From Golubevia sp. BC0850 (taxonomy: Eukaryota; Basidiomycota; Exobasidiomycetes; Golubeviales; Golubeviaceae), in contig JAAVVG010000016.1 of NCBI GenBank assembly GCA_012976225.1, positions 496,001-560,000 on the forward strand: a stretch of DNA of 64,000 bases, read 5' to 3'. The notes under the pieces were generated by a model. The model was not told the DNA's origin and did no database searches. It saw nothing but the letters and a program-made list of their open reading frames with translations. The position numbers were made by a program, and so were the translations under genes. Of this stretch, positions 12,201 through 23,962 are shown piece after piece (the stretch's first letter is position 1; each line of letters opens with the position of its first letter).

Positions 12201-14040
12201 CTGATTTATGAAGATGGATTTCTTTCCCTTGAGGATTCCTAAAGTTCAAAGTCGAAGTGGAAATCGAATTGGATTTAGCTCTCAGCAATCTTTTAGAAGG
12301 ACTTGTGTTTTCAGATAAAGAAGGTAGAGTAGGAGAAGAATCCGTTGAAGAAGAGCTCGAAGGATCATTGAAGATCATAACCCCACCTTGATTTCTAGCA
12401 TCTTCTCCTTCTAATTCATGTTCTAAACCTAAAGGATTTCTTCGGACAGGACTATTCGGATGACTACTATACCGATTTCCCCCGCTACTGCTACTCCGAC
12501 TTCGACCACTGTCCCTATCTAGTAATTCTTTCTCGAAACTTCGTTTGGTAAGTTCTTGATCTGAATCTTCAACAGCTCTTAAAGTGAATTCTGGACTACT
12601 CGAATTGCTACTACTACTAGTTTCACCTAAACCAAGATTTTGAATTGAAGAATTACCTCCTCCTATCGTTCTATTCATCAATTTATTCCCTAACCTACTT
12701 CCAGAGCTTTTACCCGTCGTTCCTTTACCACTAGCAGAAGTACTTGATAGATTAGAATTACTCCTTCCCCTACCATTCGAATTTGTAGGAAGTAAGAAAT
12801 CTCTATTCCCACTTGAACTTAATTTCCTAGCTCTTTCCCAAAATGCAAATGAAGGTCTTCGAGTGGTTGTGGTTCCTGCGCCACTATTCGTATTCGTATT
12901 CGTAGAATTATTGTCTTCTCCAATTCCAATTCCTAATCCATTTCCACCTGTAGAACCTGGAAAAGAGACCGTCTCCATCGAAGACTTGAATTTCGAGTCC
13001 ATTTCTTCTTTAGATTCTGAATTCTCTAGCTTAGGCTCTCCAGATGAAGATTGTTCTAGGGGTTCAATCCGATCTTCTAGTCTTCTAGATCTTTGAAAAG
13101 CTTTGGCTAAGGATGAGGAGATGAAGAGGTTGATTTCTGGTTTCGAAACTTCAGTTTGAACTTGAGATGTAGATGGAGTCGTTTTAGAGCTCGAATTGAT
13201 TAAAGCTAATGATGAAGATTTTTTAGATGAGATTTGAAGTTGATGTGGAAGAACAGGAAGAGGAGGAACTGAATTGAGGGAACAGAGAGGGGGCAGGAGG
13301 AGTATTGCAGGAAGCAAGGCGTCAGAACTCAATCCCTCCGGACTCATGCTCAATTTCAGGTCTGCTGATCTTTCGATTTATTTGAATGATTCTTTCCAGA
13401 CCTTTCTCCCCCTTTTCCCTGTCTCTCCAGATCGCTCCTCTCTCACCACCCCTCATCCCCGCTTCTGCCTCCCGTGGTTCATCTCCTCTCTCCCCTTTCT
13501 GAATATCTCACCTTTCTCTTTCCCCTTGTTTTCGCTTCCCAAAGATTTTCTCCCAGAGAAAACAATCGATCTAGTTTCGTGATCTAAATTGGTTTTCAAA
13601 TCGAATAACTTTGAACTAGTCTCTTGATTCGGTTTGGTGACAATTGAAAAAAGACTAACAGGTCTACGATTTTCAATCGTATCAGGTAAAATGGGATCGT
13701 CTTGGAATTTCTCTAAAGAATCTAAACTTGTAGTTGTACTTTGAAAAGAGGAACTTGGAGTTGAAATTGGTTTTGTTTCAGGTTCCTCTTCTTCAACTAC
13801 TAAACTACTTTTTCTACCTTTATCAAAAGAGAAAGCGAATTCAATATCAATTGTTTGATCTAAAGATGAGGTTTGAGAATCTTGAAAATGATTTGAGATG
13901 ACCCAATTTGGTGGTTGATCGAAAGGTGAAGTCGAGAATTGAGATTGACGTTCTAGTAGAGCTAATTCGAGTTCTTCTTCTTCTTCTTGACTTAAAACTA
14001 ATGGGAATGGGTTAGTGAAGATCGGTGGAGGAGGAGGCAT
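6291..14040 (-). CDS. Ras guanine-nucleotide exchange factor with N-terminal Ser-rich region and GTPase-like domain
   Basis: Six exons (14040-13512, 13361-9159, 9078-8077, 7992-6732, 6648-6444, 6380-6291) sum to 7290 nt, 2429 residues. I chose the start MPPPPPIFTNPF at 14040; an in-frame ATG lies upstream at 14151. Residues 1 to about 1530 are low-complexity Ser/Asn/Gly, with an acidic Glu run near the start. Around 1550 comes a P-loop, VVGHRTTGKSTVIKKG, then a Ras-like fold (VLEIDAS, DAVILCYD, VMLACKSE). Next, near residue 1890, is a RasGEF_N domain (DERFLLMFMVFYRGFAKPID). From about 2190 the catalytic RasGEF/CDC25 domain follows (LTRLEWNLFTAIRPRDLL, HFNYVSFWVCSIIL, SRTIPYLGVHLQDIL). Introns at 8076-7993 and 6443-6381 keep the frame open and are easily read as protein. 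Exchange factors of this kind load GTP on Ras/Rap-type proteins at membranes. Confidence 0.92.
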
Positions 14041-14469
14041 CGTCAGGGGAAGTGGAAGATATGATCCGGTGGGTGGAGAGTAGAGAGTAGAGAAAAAGCA
14101 AGTCAGCAAGCAAGTTCCATCCTTTAAGACTGAAGATGCATGGTCAATCATTTCCGAAGCTACTCGTAGGTTTCTGACTCAGTCTTACTCTGTCTTGGAG
14201 GTGAAGAGTTGTTGACTTGAAGAAGCTGATTGCCATGGGATGTGACACAGACCTACTCCCGCTTGTGAGGGTTCTCCTGACTTCTCCTCTTCTACTTTCG
14301 CCTGTTAGCTGCTCTTTATTCCTCCCGTCATCATCAACAGCTCCACTTGAAAGGAACGCTTCCCTGCTTGACACCGCGTCTACTCTCTATCCAAACACGC
14401 AGCAACTCACGTTGGAAGTAGCTTTGAAGAAGGATCCTCGATCCGGGGGGGGGGATAGAGATTGAAAGA

Positions 14470-14525
14470 GGATAGGATAGGATAGGATAGGATAGGATAG
14501 GATAGGATAGGATAGGATAGGATAG
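14470..14525. repeat. (GATAG)n pentanucleotide microsatellite
   Basis: Eleven or so perfect tandem copies of GATAG, preceded by a ten-G run and an AGAGATTGAAAGAG link. It lies about 430 bases upstream of the RasGEF start codon and 1.2 kb upstream of the GATA factor. Each unit contains a GATA core in its plus-strand reading, so the tract could present clustered GATA-factor sites; that is inference. Confidence 0.95.
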
Positions 14526-15112
14526 GGATGGGGATTGGGTTGAAGCAAAGAGTAGATGGTTGTAGAGAGTAGAAAGTGGAACCTTTCACTCCTTTAGGGG
14601 AATGGTGGGACGTTGAACGGGACTCGAAATTCTCTCACGCAGCAACAACCTCCAATTCAAGCCCTCACAAGCTCTCGAATTTTCACACAGAGACCAAAGA
14701 ATTGATCCACGGTATCTACATAATTCAGGATCTCTATACCCATAGAAAGTGTTCCATGCTGGGGAAAAAAAGGCAAGACCTCGACACTCAGTAGAACAGG
14801 GTCTATCAATGGGGATAGAGAAGAGAGGACGCCTGCAGGGACTCGAGGAAAGTAGCCGTCCCCTGCAAAATGAAGTCATTCGGTCATCTTCTTCCATGCA
14901 GATCTTGAATTCTTCGAGGAGTTCAAAAAACAAAACTCCTTCGTAGCATTTTAGAGGTCAGAAGGTTGGGCGATGGTTGACGCTTTCCATCTCCCCCTAG
15001 CCCGAGGTTGTTCTCTGATCTCTTTCTTCTGATCTTCTCCCTTCCCACCTCGGTCCAATTCAAAGTAGATTTGTTCTGTCGTCGTGTGGTCTTGATTTTC
15101 TCGTCTGTCCGA

Positions 15113-15152
15113 TTGACCATATGGAGAAGTAGAATGACCATATGGAGAGGTA
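15113..15152. repeat. Short direct repeat with CATATG core
   Basis: The motif TGACCATATGGAGA occurs twice, 20 bases apart (near 15115 and 15136), each followed by A/G-GTAGAA. CATATG is palindromic and is an E-box-like core (CANNTG). It lies in the divergent promoter region, 550 bases from the GATA gene start. It could be a paired transcription-factor site or chance. Confidence 0.5.
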
Positions 15153-15699
15153 GAAAGAGACACTTCCAACCATGCTCTCTTCGGACTGACTTCTCTCCAC
15201 CCCGCTTCCCCCTTCCTTTTTTTGACCTTTAACATCTGAAAGAGACATCGATGGGCGTCGAGTGGATTTCTTTCATCATGCAGTTTAACGTCCAACTCCA
15301 TCTATATGCTCTGTTTCTATAAGCAGACAGGAAGGGAAGAAGAGAGAGAGTAGAGAAAGAGAAGTTATCCAATCCGGAGAAGTTTGCGAAAAGTGACGCT
15401 GTGAAGCTGTGAAGTCGTGAAACAGTCCTCGGTTTTTGATGAAAAGCAAAAGAAAAAATCGGTAGAAAAATCGGGAGACGAGAGATTTAAATGAACCCAT
15501 TGCTTGGGTCAGTAACTCGGTTAGGTTGCTGTTTAATCTGTATGTATGTTGTGTTTCGCTTTGTGGAATAACATCTTCATCTTCTTCCGCTTCCTCCTTC
15601 TCTACAATTACACACTCGCAATCTATCTCTTTCGAAACATTCTATAAGGAACCCCACTCAAACCCATCATAGGAAATTAGATCAGCAAAGTTTTACAAG

Positions 15700-18600
15700 A
15701 TGAACATCAACTCGAACCTTCTGAATTCCAATTCAGAGCAAAGAAGGGCTAGTCCTAGTCCTAACTCGGCGGCTGCTATCTCTACTAATTCAAGTTTCAA
15801 CTCTGATTGGGATTCAAGAGAATTGAAAAGGAGGAAATTGAATCAATCTGACAGCCAGAAGCATGGTTTCAATAAGGTGAATCGAATCATAGCCATAGGG
15901 GCAGGATGGATTAGAGTTTGGGTGGTGGGGGTAGAGTGAGAGTGGCCGAGCTAGTAGAGCCTCGTTGATTGTGGCGGCTACGTTCTAGAACCTAGCGATT
16001 GGGACCCGGTTCAAGTATGCTGGAAAGTTTAAATTGGATTTCAGAACTGAAAAGGGGGTTTGAGTTGGATGACAAAGAGAGAGGTACTGAGGAAAGGTCA
16101 ACCTACAGTGTAGCTGTGAATGCATCCCCATCCCCACTCAAAACCATCCTAACACTTTCTATCCTCTGTCTCTTCTCTTCCCATCCCAATCCATTACCTC
16201 TTTCTATGATCCCTTCAATTCCAATCACGAAGCTCAACTCTCTATCTCATCAGATGATAGATTTAACCAATCCAGCCAGTACCTCCTCAACCTCTTCCAC
16301 ACTTCAAACTCTCAAAGGAGTACACAATGAAATGGGTGGAGTTCTGAATGAGTTAGCAAGAGATCGAAATCCAAGGCTAGAGAATGCTGGTGATAGAGAT
16401 CAAAAACTCAGAGCTGGAGAAGTTGAGGAAACACGAGATCTGAATGGTGGGAGAAAGGGGAAGGAAAGGGAAGAACCAAGTAGTAGAATTCCTGTTGTTG
16501 GAATAGCTGGGAGTGATAGATCTAGAAGTTCAACTTTGGAAGGAGATGATTGGGGACCAAATGTGAGTTCTTTCGAGCGGATGGTCGTATAGGTGGTTCC
16601 TTTTTGGAGTTTGAGTTCTCAAGGATGTTTCTTGGTCTTTACCCTTTGGGTCGGATTGAAATCGCAAATCAATCTTCTCAACAAGGAAGGTTGAGCTCTG
16701 CGATGCATCCCATCGATTCTTCGCAGAGTCATTTGTTTCCTTTGGAGTGAGTCTCTTCACGGAAACTTTTTTTGTTCCTTTGAAGAGATAGAAGTTTGGA
16801 TTTCTCTGCGTTGATCAGGGCTTGGATTCAAGCTTCACCAGAGAGAGAGGGGGGGGGAGAGAAGAGACACTAGAGCTTTGCTAAATCAATCTCTCCTCCC
16901 CCGCCTGCTCCTTCTTTCTTCCAACAGAACCCTACCTCTTCTGACATGTTATCACTTTCTAAGATTTCAAATCCTCTCAATTCCTCAAAGACAAATCCGA
17001 ATGGAACCATCAAAAGAAATCCAGCGAATAATTTCGATTCGACAGTTTATCCAAAATTCCTGAACGTTTCAGATGACGATAGCTCGATTAGTAAACCTCT
17101 TTCTATGTCTGTTACAACTGGTAGAGCAACATCTTCAATTAGGGATGAAATAAAAGATTCAACAGGTCAAAAAGATTCTGCTTCAAGTTCTGGATCTCAA
17201 TTTAGACATCCTGCAAGTTTTGTGCATAGTGGAGTTACAAATGAACAGTATAGGAATCATGGTGAGTTTTCTCTTGTTTTTACTTCTTTAACCTAAAAGG
17301 TTTCGAAGTCGAACCTTCTGATTTCCTGACTCGCAAATCTTTCCTTATTTCAGAAATCTCACCAACTCCAACCCCTTCTTTACGAACTACAACAGATCCT
17401 TCTCTCGATGCTAGATTTTCTCACGTCAGAAAGCGAGGATTTGGAGCTCCTCTAGTAAAGAAGTATGGACCTGAAGATGACGATGAAGAAATAGATCATC
17501 GAATTAAGCAGAACACAGCTTCAATGTCAAGTCGACCTACCTCAACTTCTCTCTCTAGTCTTCCTTCAGCTCTCACTTCTGCCTCGACTTCAAACTCTCC
17601 TTCTTCTTTCTTGAAAGATGGATCTCAAGGTTCTATTTTTGAAAAGCGTTTAGACACCTCTGCTGAAGGTGGGTCAAGAATTTATAGTTCACCAACTCTT
17701 ACAATTCCAGTTCCTTCACTCTCTCATTCCTATTCTCATTCTTATTCTTCAGCCGCTAGTACCTCTTCTAATGATCTTTATTCTTTGAATTATGGTAGAC
17801 ATTCGAATTCTGAAGATTCAGTCGGTAGAGAATCGAGCGCCGGAAAGAGATTGGAAGTCGAAAGGGGAATTGGAATGGGACTTATTGGCAAAGGAAATGC
17901 TTTGGGATTCAATTTCAGTAATGATAGAAATGAATTTGGTGGTAGAGAACAGTATGGGTTTGATGGACCTCATAGTCATGGTGGGGTTCAAGAAGTTAAG
18001 AATGGAAAAGAAGATGGTGAGTCAGAGAGTTCAAGCTTTTTGACCAGACTCTGCCAGAAAAGAAACAGCCTCTGACTAGTCTCTTTGGTTTTGCCAATTT
18101 TCTTCGTCTTCCGATAGATTATGATGATGAATCAGACGTAGCCTTCCGATACGCTCCTCCTTCTGTTCGAGCTAGAATGTCGAATGCGACTCAAGCAACT
18201 CAACAGCCTAAACAAAATCAAGCTCAGATCCTTCAAAATCCTGGAATACTTCAAATTCATTCATCTGCTTCTACCCAATCTCAATCTCGCCCTCAATCCT
18301 TCAATCAGCGATCTATGTCTCAAACAAACCTATTACCTCATGAATCTCACTCTATTGTGAGCGCTCAACCTTCTCAGTCTCTCGTCAGACCCAGCTCTTC
18401 TTCAAATTCCCCCTCCAGCTCTACCTTTTCTCAAATGTCAAATATCAGACCTCTCACCCCGATTTCCGAAAAGCTCAACTTGACGAGAGACAATTTCAAG
18501 TCACAGACTTCAGAATCTATCCATCCTATCCCCAATCATTCCTCTGGATTACCTAGTATGAGCACATGGAAATCAAGTTCCTCTCCAAGTAGCAGTTTAA

Positions 18601-19450
18601 AGAACCCTCATTATCAAGAGAGTGTAGAGAAAAGATCCAATTCTTTACCTTCAATTCATTCCATGGATCCAGGTTTTGGAAACCCTCTTTCGATTCCAAA
18701 CATGAAACCTGGAGCTTCTAACGGATGTTTTGAAATGGAAAGAACTTACAGTGATGAAGTCAAACTTCCAAATCAGTTGCGATCATCTTCGAGCTCAGCT
18801 GAAGATTTTGATGAATCTTTGGGTGGGAATGAAAGTTCTTCGAATTTCGGTGGAAATGGAGAGAAAGGTGCTTCAAAGTATAGGAAGAGAAGTAGAGCAC
18901 CTCCTCCTGGTGCTTGTCAAGCCTGTGGATGTGAATCAACGTGAGTACTGATGAATTATGGTTGAGGGATGGATGACCTTTTGATTCAGGTAGTGACTTC
19001 TTTCTTCACTGAACTCAAATTCTCCCTCTCTTTCGCTCTCTCATTAGTCCGGAATGGAGAAGAGGCCCGGATGGTACTAGAACGCTCTGCAATGCTTGTA
19101 AGTCGGGTTATCAAGCTCAAATTGAATAGAGCGGGGCAATATCCGTGAAGTTAGAGAGGTGGCTGTTACTCATGCTCTTGCCTCTCTTTCTCCTATCCCT
19201 GTTCTCGTATGTCTCCTCTTCAATTTTCCTTGATCTCCTTACAGGCGGTCTACACTTCGCAAAGGTTAGAAAGCGTAATGAGCAGGCAGCTCAACAGTCA
19301 GGATCAGCATCAGCATCAGCAGCCGAAAGCAAGACTCAAATTCAAATTTCAAATGTTCTATCGCAACCTGGATCAGGATCTCAAATGTTTATTCAATCAA
19401 ATCAAAAGTCTACTGAAGACTTGAATCCTGATTCGAAGGATCAAAGATGA
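15700..19450 (+). CDS. GATA-type zinc-finger transcription factor
   Basis: Seven exons (15700-15876, 16254-16562, 16928-17261, 17354-18016, 18118-18940, 19048-19097, 19245-19450) give 853 residues. Residues 1-750 are Ser/Asn/Pro/Gln-rich and probably disordered. Basic patches such as ELKRRKLNQ and KYRKRSRAPPPG could act in nuclear import. The single zinc finger sits near residues 761-786: CQACGCESTPEWRRGPDGTR, then TLCNACGLHFAKVRKRNEQ, a C-X2-C-X18-C-X2-C finger. The 18-residue loop is the type seen in White-collar-2 and plant GATA proteins rather than the 17-residue AreA type, but no PAS domain is seen. The finger is split over three exons, each junction in phase. The protein ends about 45 residues after the finger (SKDQR). 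It should bind WGATAR sites in the nucleus; target genes are unknown. Confidence 0.93.
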
Positions 19451-19863
19451 GAGGATGAGGTCAAGAAGAAAAGATGGTTCAGCTTGCAAAATGTAAAATA
19501 CGATACCCCCCGGATAGCCATAATTTCAGAAAAGTGTAGGACCACCTCGTTAGATTGTACTTGTAGAGATTGTTCATACTTGTAATAAACCCCAATGACA
19601 CTGTTTCGTCTTGAAGATGGTTGCTCTTGCTTCTTCTCTTTCCTGCCTTCTTCGGGGAATCTCTCACTGAGCTGAGACTCTCAAATGTCACTTTTTCCAA
19701 CGGAATGTTTAACGTATTCAAGCCCAGACCTTCAAGCTCAGATACACAGACAGAACTCTCGAGACTTAGTCTTCCAAACAAACATTCCCAACTAAGCATC
19801 TTTTGAGTATGCTGACATGACTTCTTTTTCCGCCCTCTCTCCTTCACGCCGTCGCTTCGATTA

Positions 19864-20705
19864 GCCCGAACCCCTTAGTCGCTTCTATCCTCTTCAGTAC
19901 CTCCTTCAGGTGAGTTTTATATCTAATCGACGATCAATCGTCTTGGAATAGCTAACATCAGGTTGCTTCCCAAATTCTTCTCTCCCGTCCTCTGCCCATT
20001 CCAGCTTCGTCATCGTCTTCTGTGGAGTCTTTCAACCTCCAACTCAACTTCCTTACTTCTGGGGAGCTTGGATGTTCGACTTAACTCCTTTCAAATACCT
20101 AGTCGAAGGTCTCTTAGGAAACGCGATCGGTGGATACCCTGTCAGATGTGATCCAAAGGAATTCAATCAATTGACTCCTCCTCAAGGTCAAACTTGTCAA
20201 GAGTTCTTGTCTCCTTTCTCAAGCACTCTAGATCAAGCTCCAAACGGATCTGGCTACTTCCAAAATGCTGCCGATGGATCTGGAAACTGTGACTTCTGTC
20301 AATACAGAGTTGGAGGTGAGTAAATACTGCGCGCCATCTTCTTCTCCTTTTCTCGCTGATTCCCGTTCTTTTCATTTCTCCATCTTCAACAGACGATTTC
20401 TTGACCGGTGTGGAAATAAAGCTTCAAATAAGCAACGTAATATCGGAATCCTCTTCGCTTACATCGCCTTCAACATCTTCTTAGCTCTGGTCGGATTCTA
20501 CCTCTACTCGGTCCGATCTCACAAGCAAGTCACTCCAAAGAAGAAGTCGGACTCTTACTCATCCAATAACGAAGTTGGATCAGAGAATGAGAAAGAACAA
20601 CCTCTGTCCAAGACTGGCTCTTCTGAAGCTGAAGCTGAGACTGGAGGAGTCACTCCAGCAGCAGACCCCTCCACTAGACCTTCGACTTCTGCTTCTCCTC
20701 AATAG
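19864..20705 (+). pseudogene. C-terminal remnant of a PDR-type ABC transporter
   Basis: Only the last part of a pleiotropic-drug-resistance (ABCG full-length) pump is present. Pieces 19864-19909, 20005-20315 and 20393-20705 join to SPNPLVASILFSTSF, SFVIVFCGVFQPPTQLPYFW, PFKYLVEGLLGNAIGG, CQYRVGDDFLTGVE and RNIGILFAYIAFNIFLALVG. This is the final transmembrane segments, the Cys-rich last extracellular loop and a cytosolic Ser/Lys tail. Upstream sequence to the GATA gene stop (19450) has no nucleotide-binding domain, so about 85% of the pump is missing. A frame change near 20415 also separates FLTGVE from RNIGI. Full PDR pumps export toxins across the plasma membrane; this piece cannot. It opens an island of broken genes. 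Confidence 0.75.
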
Positions 20706-20997
20706 GTTCCTCGTCATTCAGTCAAACATAGTATACTCTTTTGGTTCTCTAAGGTTTAGGTTTCGCAACAACAAATAGATCTACTTTACTTTGTCCTCTT
20801 TCCCCCTTCTTCTCTGTTACCTCGCCGCGATCCATTATAAACCATTTTTTCCTGTGTTCTCGTATCTGAATTTGGGTGGCCGTTCTGTTCTTTCGAGTCT
20901 TCAGGTTACATCTTTCGAAAGAAGTTCTTCCCTTTCTTTCGCACCCACTTTCATTTTTGCTGTACATAGTTAGCTTTATTCTTTCGACAAAGGCATT

Positions 20998-21719
20998 TCA
21001 CCACCTCAGTTTGTTCAATTCCTGTGTGATTTCGAGAGAGTCATCAACCAAGCTTAGAACGAAGAGCAAAGCCGAGTCCAAGAGCAAGCAGGCATTTGGC
21101 ATCGACCCGAAATGACAGTGAGTGAGAAACTTTCTCCATTCCGATTGAGGGAGAAAAGATTCGACCTTGAGAGAACTGAGGTTCTTGAAGAGAGTCGGAT
21201 GTTCCTTCGGCAGATTCCAAAGAAAAGGGATCCAGAGCGTTTTGAGACCTCCAGTCCTTGGTGTAGGCTTTGCTTGAACTGAGACTGTATCATCATAAGA
21301 CCTAGACAACTTGGACTCCACGAGATTGGGAGCCTCCAGAAGTACGGAATTTGCAAACGAGTCGCTTTGAGCATACGGCAGCTTCAGAGAGCTCACGAGA
21401 AGCGTCGCTAGAGACTTCTCCATCGTCGCTCTCAACGATTTTCGAGTTTAGTGAAATCCGATTCCTTGATCGTCAGCCTCATTTGAAACGAGACCTCCAA
21501 AGTTGATCCGCTCCTCTCGTCGAACTGATCCAATGCGTCCTGAGCCTCCTCCAGATTTCTAAAGTTTGCTATCTCTAGTATTCTCCAGAGGGCTCTGTTC
21601 TTGTTGATGAGTTCTAGCCATTGCTTGCATACCTCTCTGACTTTGACTACTTGCTGAGGAGTCAGACGTTTGACGGTAGAGAGAAGAGTCTCGGAAGGGA
21701 GAAACTCGTTGATGTTCAT
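20998..21719 (-). pseudogene. F-box protein relic (LRR-like family)
   Basis: ATG at 21719 starts MNINEFLPSETLLSTVKRL, then VVKVREVCKQWLELINKNRA, a good F-box (LPxETL...VCKxW...WR). The frame closes at 21432 after FTKLENR. The following frame to 20998 (ATLLVSSLKLPYAQSDSF, GGLKTLWIPFLWNLPKEHP) aligns with the equivalent middle part of the relic at 22090. So one frame change near 21435 seems to split the gene. It could be rescued only by an unseen intron. It lies head to head with the relic at 22090, whose first residues are almost the same (MNINE.LPSETLLS), so the two look like an inverted duplication. Confidence 0.6.
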
Positions 21720-22089
21720 CTTGAGAAGAGATCAAGATTTGATGCGAATTCGATGAATCGTTGCAAAGTCAAGAAGCTTTTTGCAGCAGCCAAATTCTTG
21801 TTCCCTCTTCCCGACCACTCATTCTCAAAACTTAAAGGTCAATCAAAGGTGAGGATAACAATGAGACAGAAATCCAGATAGGAATTGTACAGCTTCGAAA
21901 TTAGAGTCAACATCACATCATGTTTGATCTCAACTCATTCGTCATCTTTCATCTGCTTCTCTCCTTTTCTTTCTTCAAAGCAGTCAGTTAACTCTGTCTC
22001 TGAGTCAATCGTTCCGCTCACAAGATAGACTACCATTACAGCGCAGACATTCTTTCGACTGTCAACTAGAAAAAGCCATCTCCCATAAG

Positions 22090-23046
22090 ATGAACATCAA
22101 TGAAACCCTACCGTCCGAGACTCTTCTCTCCAGCTTCAATCGCCTTGGAAACAAGAGAGGTAGCCCAGAGTAAAGGGTTTGCAAGCAACGATTGGAGCTG
22201 GTCAACGACAATAGAATCTTGTTGAGAATCCTTGAGCCGCATATCATAAGTTTAGAGAGCAGTCTTTCAGCGCTAGAACAGTTCAACCAGAGAAGCGGTT
22301 CTACTCTTCGTGAGGTTTCAATTCAACTTCACAAGGAGTCAGATTTCAAACTTCAACATGAATGGGTTTCAAGAACTCACCTTTCAAGAGAGGCTCCTGT
22401 CCTTGCTGGGCTATTACAAGTCCTCTGGTTATCGATTCCATTTGCATTCTACATCAAGAACCCCAGTGTCTTCTCAACTCTTATTTCTTTTCAATGCTTC
22501 ATTGAGCTAAGACAGAGAGAATGCATAATTCTACTGGATTGTTCTGCTCACACTTTAAAGCACCTGTTGATCAGGTTTAGTTACAAGGGTAGAGAAGAAC
22601 CACTCCTACCCTTAGACTTCCTATTATTGGAGGTCTTGGAATTGGATACCTATTCAAACCCGTTTCCAGCTTGGATGAGAATACCTTCAACGCTCAAGTT
22701 ATTTACAGAGACGTTACACTCCAACATGCCTTCAATCTCAGAATTATGGTTGCCGTTTTCAGCCCACTGGGAAAGGTCAACAGACAGCTGTCCACTTTTA
22801 GAGGTTCTCAGGTTTGAAGCTGAAGACTCTCTTGATCCAGAAACCCTGCCGCAATTACTTTCGGATAGGAGACAGGATGTGAGAAGTGGCTTAGAGACAG
22901 AAGGAGTAGAGGTGGTGGATTTAAGAAGATTGATCATTCCCTTTGAGAGGTGAGGTTCGACCCTGATTTATTGGATCGATTGAGGCCGCTGGTCGAGGAA
23001 GTGGTAGAATTGGACACAGAGTCAAGCTACTTGGAAGTCAGGATAT
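22090..23046 (+). pseudogene. F-box/LRR-like protein relic, head-to-head partner of 21719-20998
   Basis: ATG at 22090 opens MNINETLPSETLLSSFNRLG but meets an in-frame TAA about 80 bases later. The same frame then goes on as RVCKQRLELVNDNRILLRIL and stays open to 22953, including leucine-rich stretches (LKHLLIRFSYKGREEPLLPL, SISELWLPFSAHWERS). After FER at 22950 a five-base excess shifts the frame; then DPDLLDRLRPLVEEVVELDT follows to a stop at about 23046. It is probably a recently broken copy. An alternative is a start at an internal codon giving an F-box-less protein of about 250 residues. Confidence 0.6.
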
Positions 23047-23049
23047 AAG

Positions 23050-23960
23050 ATTGTTCGAGTGTCAATTGGTTCGTGAGTTCAGCGCACAAAAGTTGCATCT
23101 TCTTTCGATTTGAATCTTCTGACCTGACGGACCTCTCCTTCTTTCTCCGTACAATCGACAGTTTTCTTTGACCCCTCATCATTTTATTTTTGAAGAATCA
23201 TCCGCACACTCCAGCGATTCTCCAAGCTTCTAAGCTTTTACTGTTGCAGGTTCTCTTCTTGAACTCATTCCAAAATCCAGATTCTCGTTCTCGTCAACAA
23301 AAATCCTCTACCTTCAAGGCAACTCCCAATCTCTTGCACGAGATTCATGGAGCTTCAAATTTCTGGAAGAGCTGATCTCAATCAGGCTTAGGCGAGAAAT
23401 CATCACGGTCTCTTTCATTTGGTTCCTTTTGTCGTCTTTGTTTTTCGTGTGGTTCGGGACTTACTTTTCGATAATGTTCTCATCCCTTCCTCCCGTTCTC
23501 AATCAGAACTCCTGTTTACTCTTCATCTGCTTCGGAACGCATTCGACATTCTGTTTGCTTCTTCGAGTGTCATTCACAAGACACCCCTCACAGCTTCAAA
23601 GACTGAGATTACAATTCTCAGAAAAGATCATTTCCAGCTTTCAGTCTCCAAAATCGAGTCACAATTCACTCCTCGGCTGTTTTCTTCTTGAATGCCTGCA
23701 CTCGGAAACATGAATCTTTTCGAAGCTAAACCCTCTACACATTGGACTGAGAGGAGGTTATTTGATCCCAAGAGATGTCGCTTTTCCTGTAGTCCAGATG
23801 ATTCCCTTCTGTAGCCATATCTTATTTGCATCTCATATCTCCCATGTGTCAAGTGGAGGATACAGGAGATCGCTGGTGAGGCAGCTTTCTCCTTTGGATT
23901 TGTCGCCAGCTGAGTGGCAGAGAGACTTGTGAAGAGAGCGTCGATTCACCAACTCGAGGG
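23050..23960. other. Gene-poor stretch inside the relic island
   Basis: Open frames on both strands (for example 23419-23713) are short and show no motif. No splice-linked model with a recognisable domain could be built. It may be decayed coding DNA of the same F-box family, but I see no alignment good enough to say so. Confidence 0.4.
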
Positions 23961-23962
23961 GC

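Larger units (their letters stand above)
14041..15699. promoter_or_regulatory. Divergent intergenic region between RasGEF gene and GATA factor gene
   Basis: About 1.7 kb separates two divergent start codons. No coding frame here has family support. It holds a run of ten G at 14445-14454, a pentanucleotide repeat at 14470-14525, and a short direct repeat with CATATG cores near 15115-15150 (both listed separately). The stretch before 15700 is pyrimidine-rich (15580-15640) and likely includes the transcription start of the GATA gene. Confidence 0.5.
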
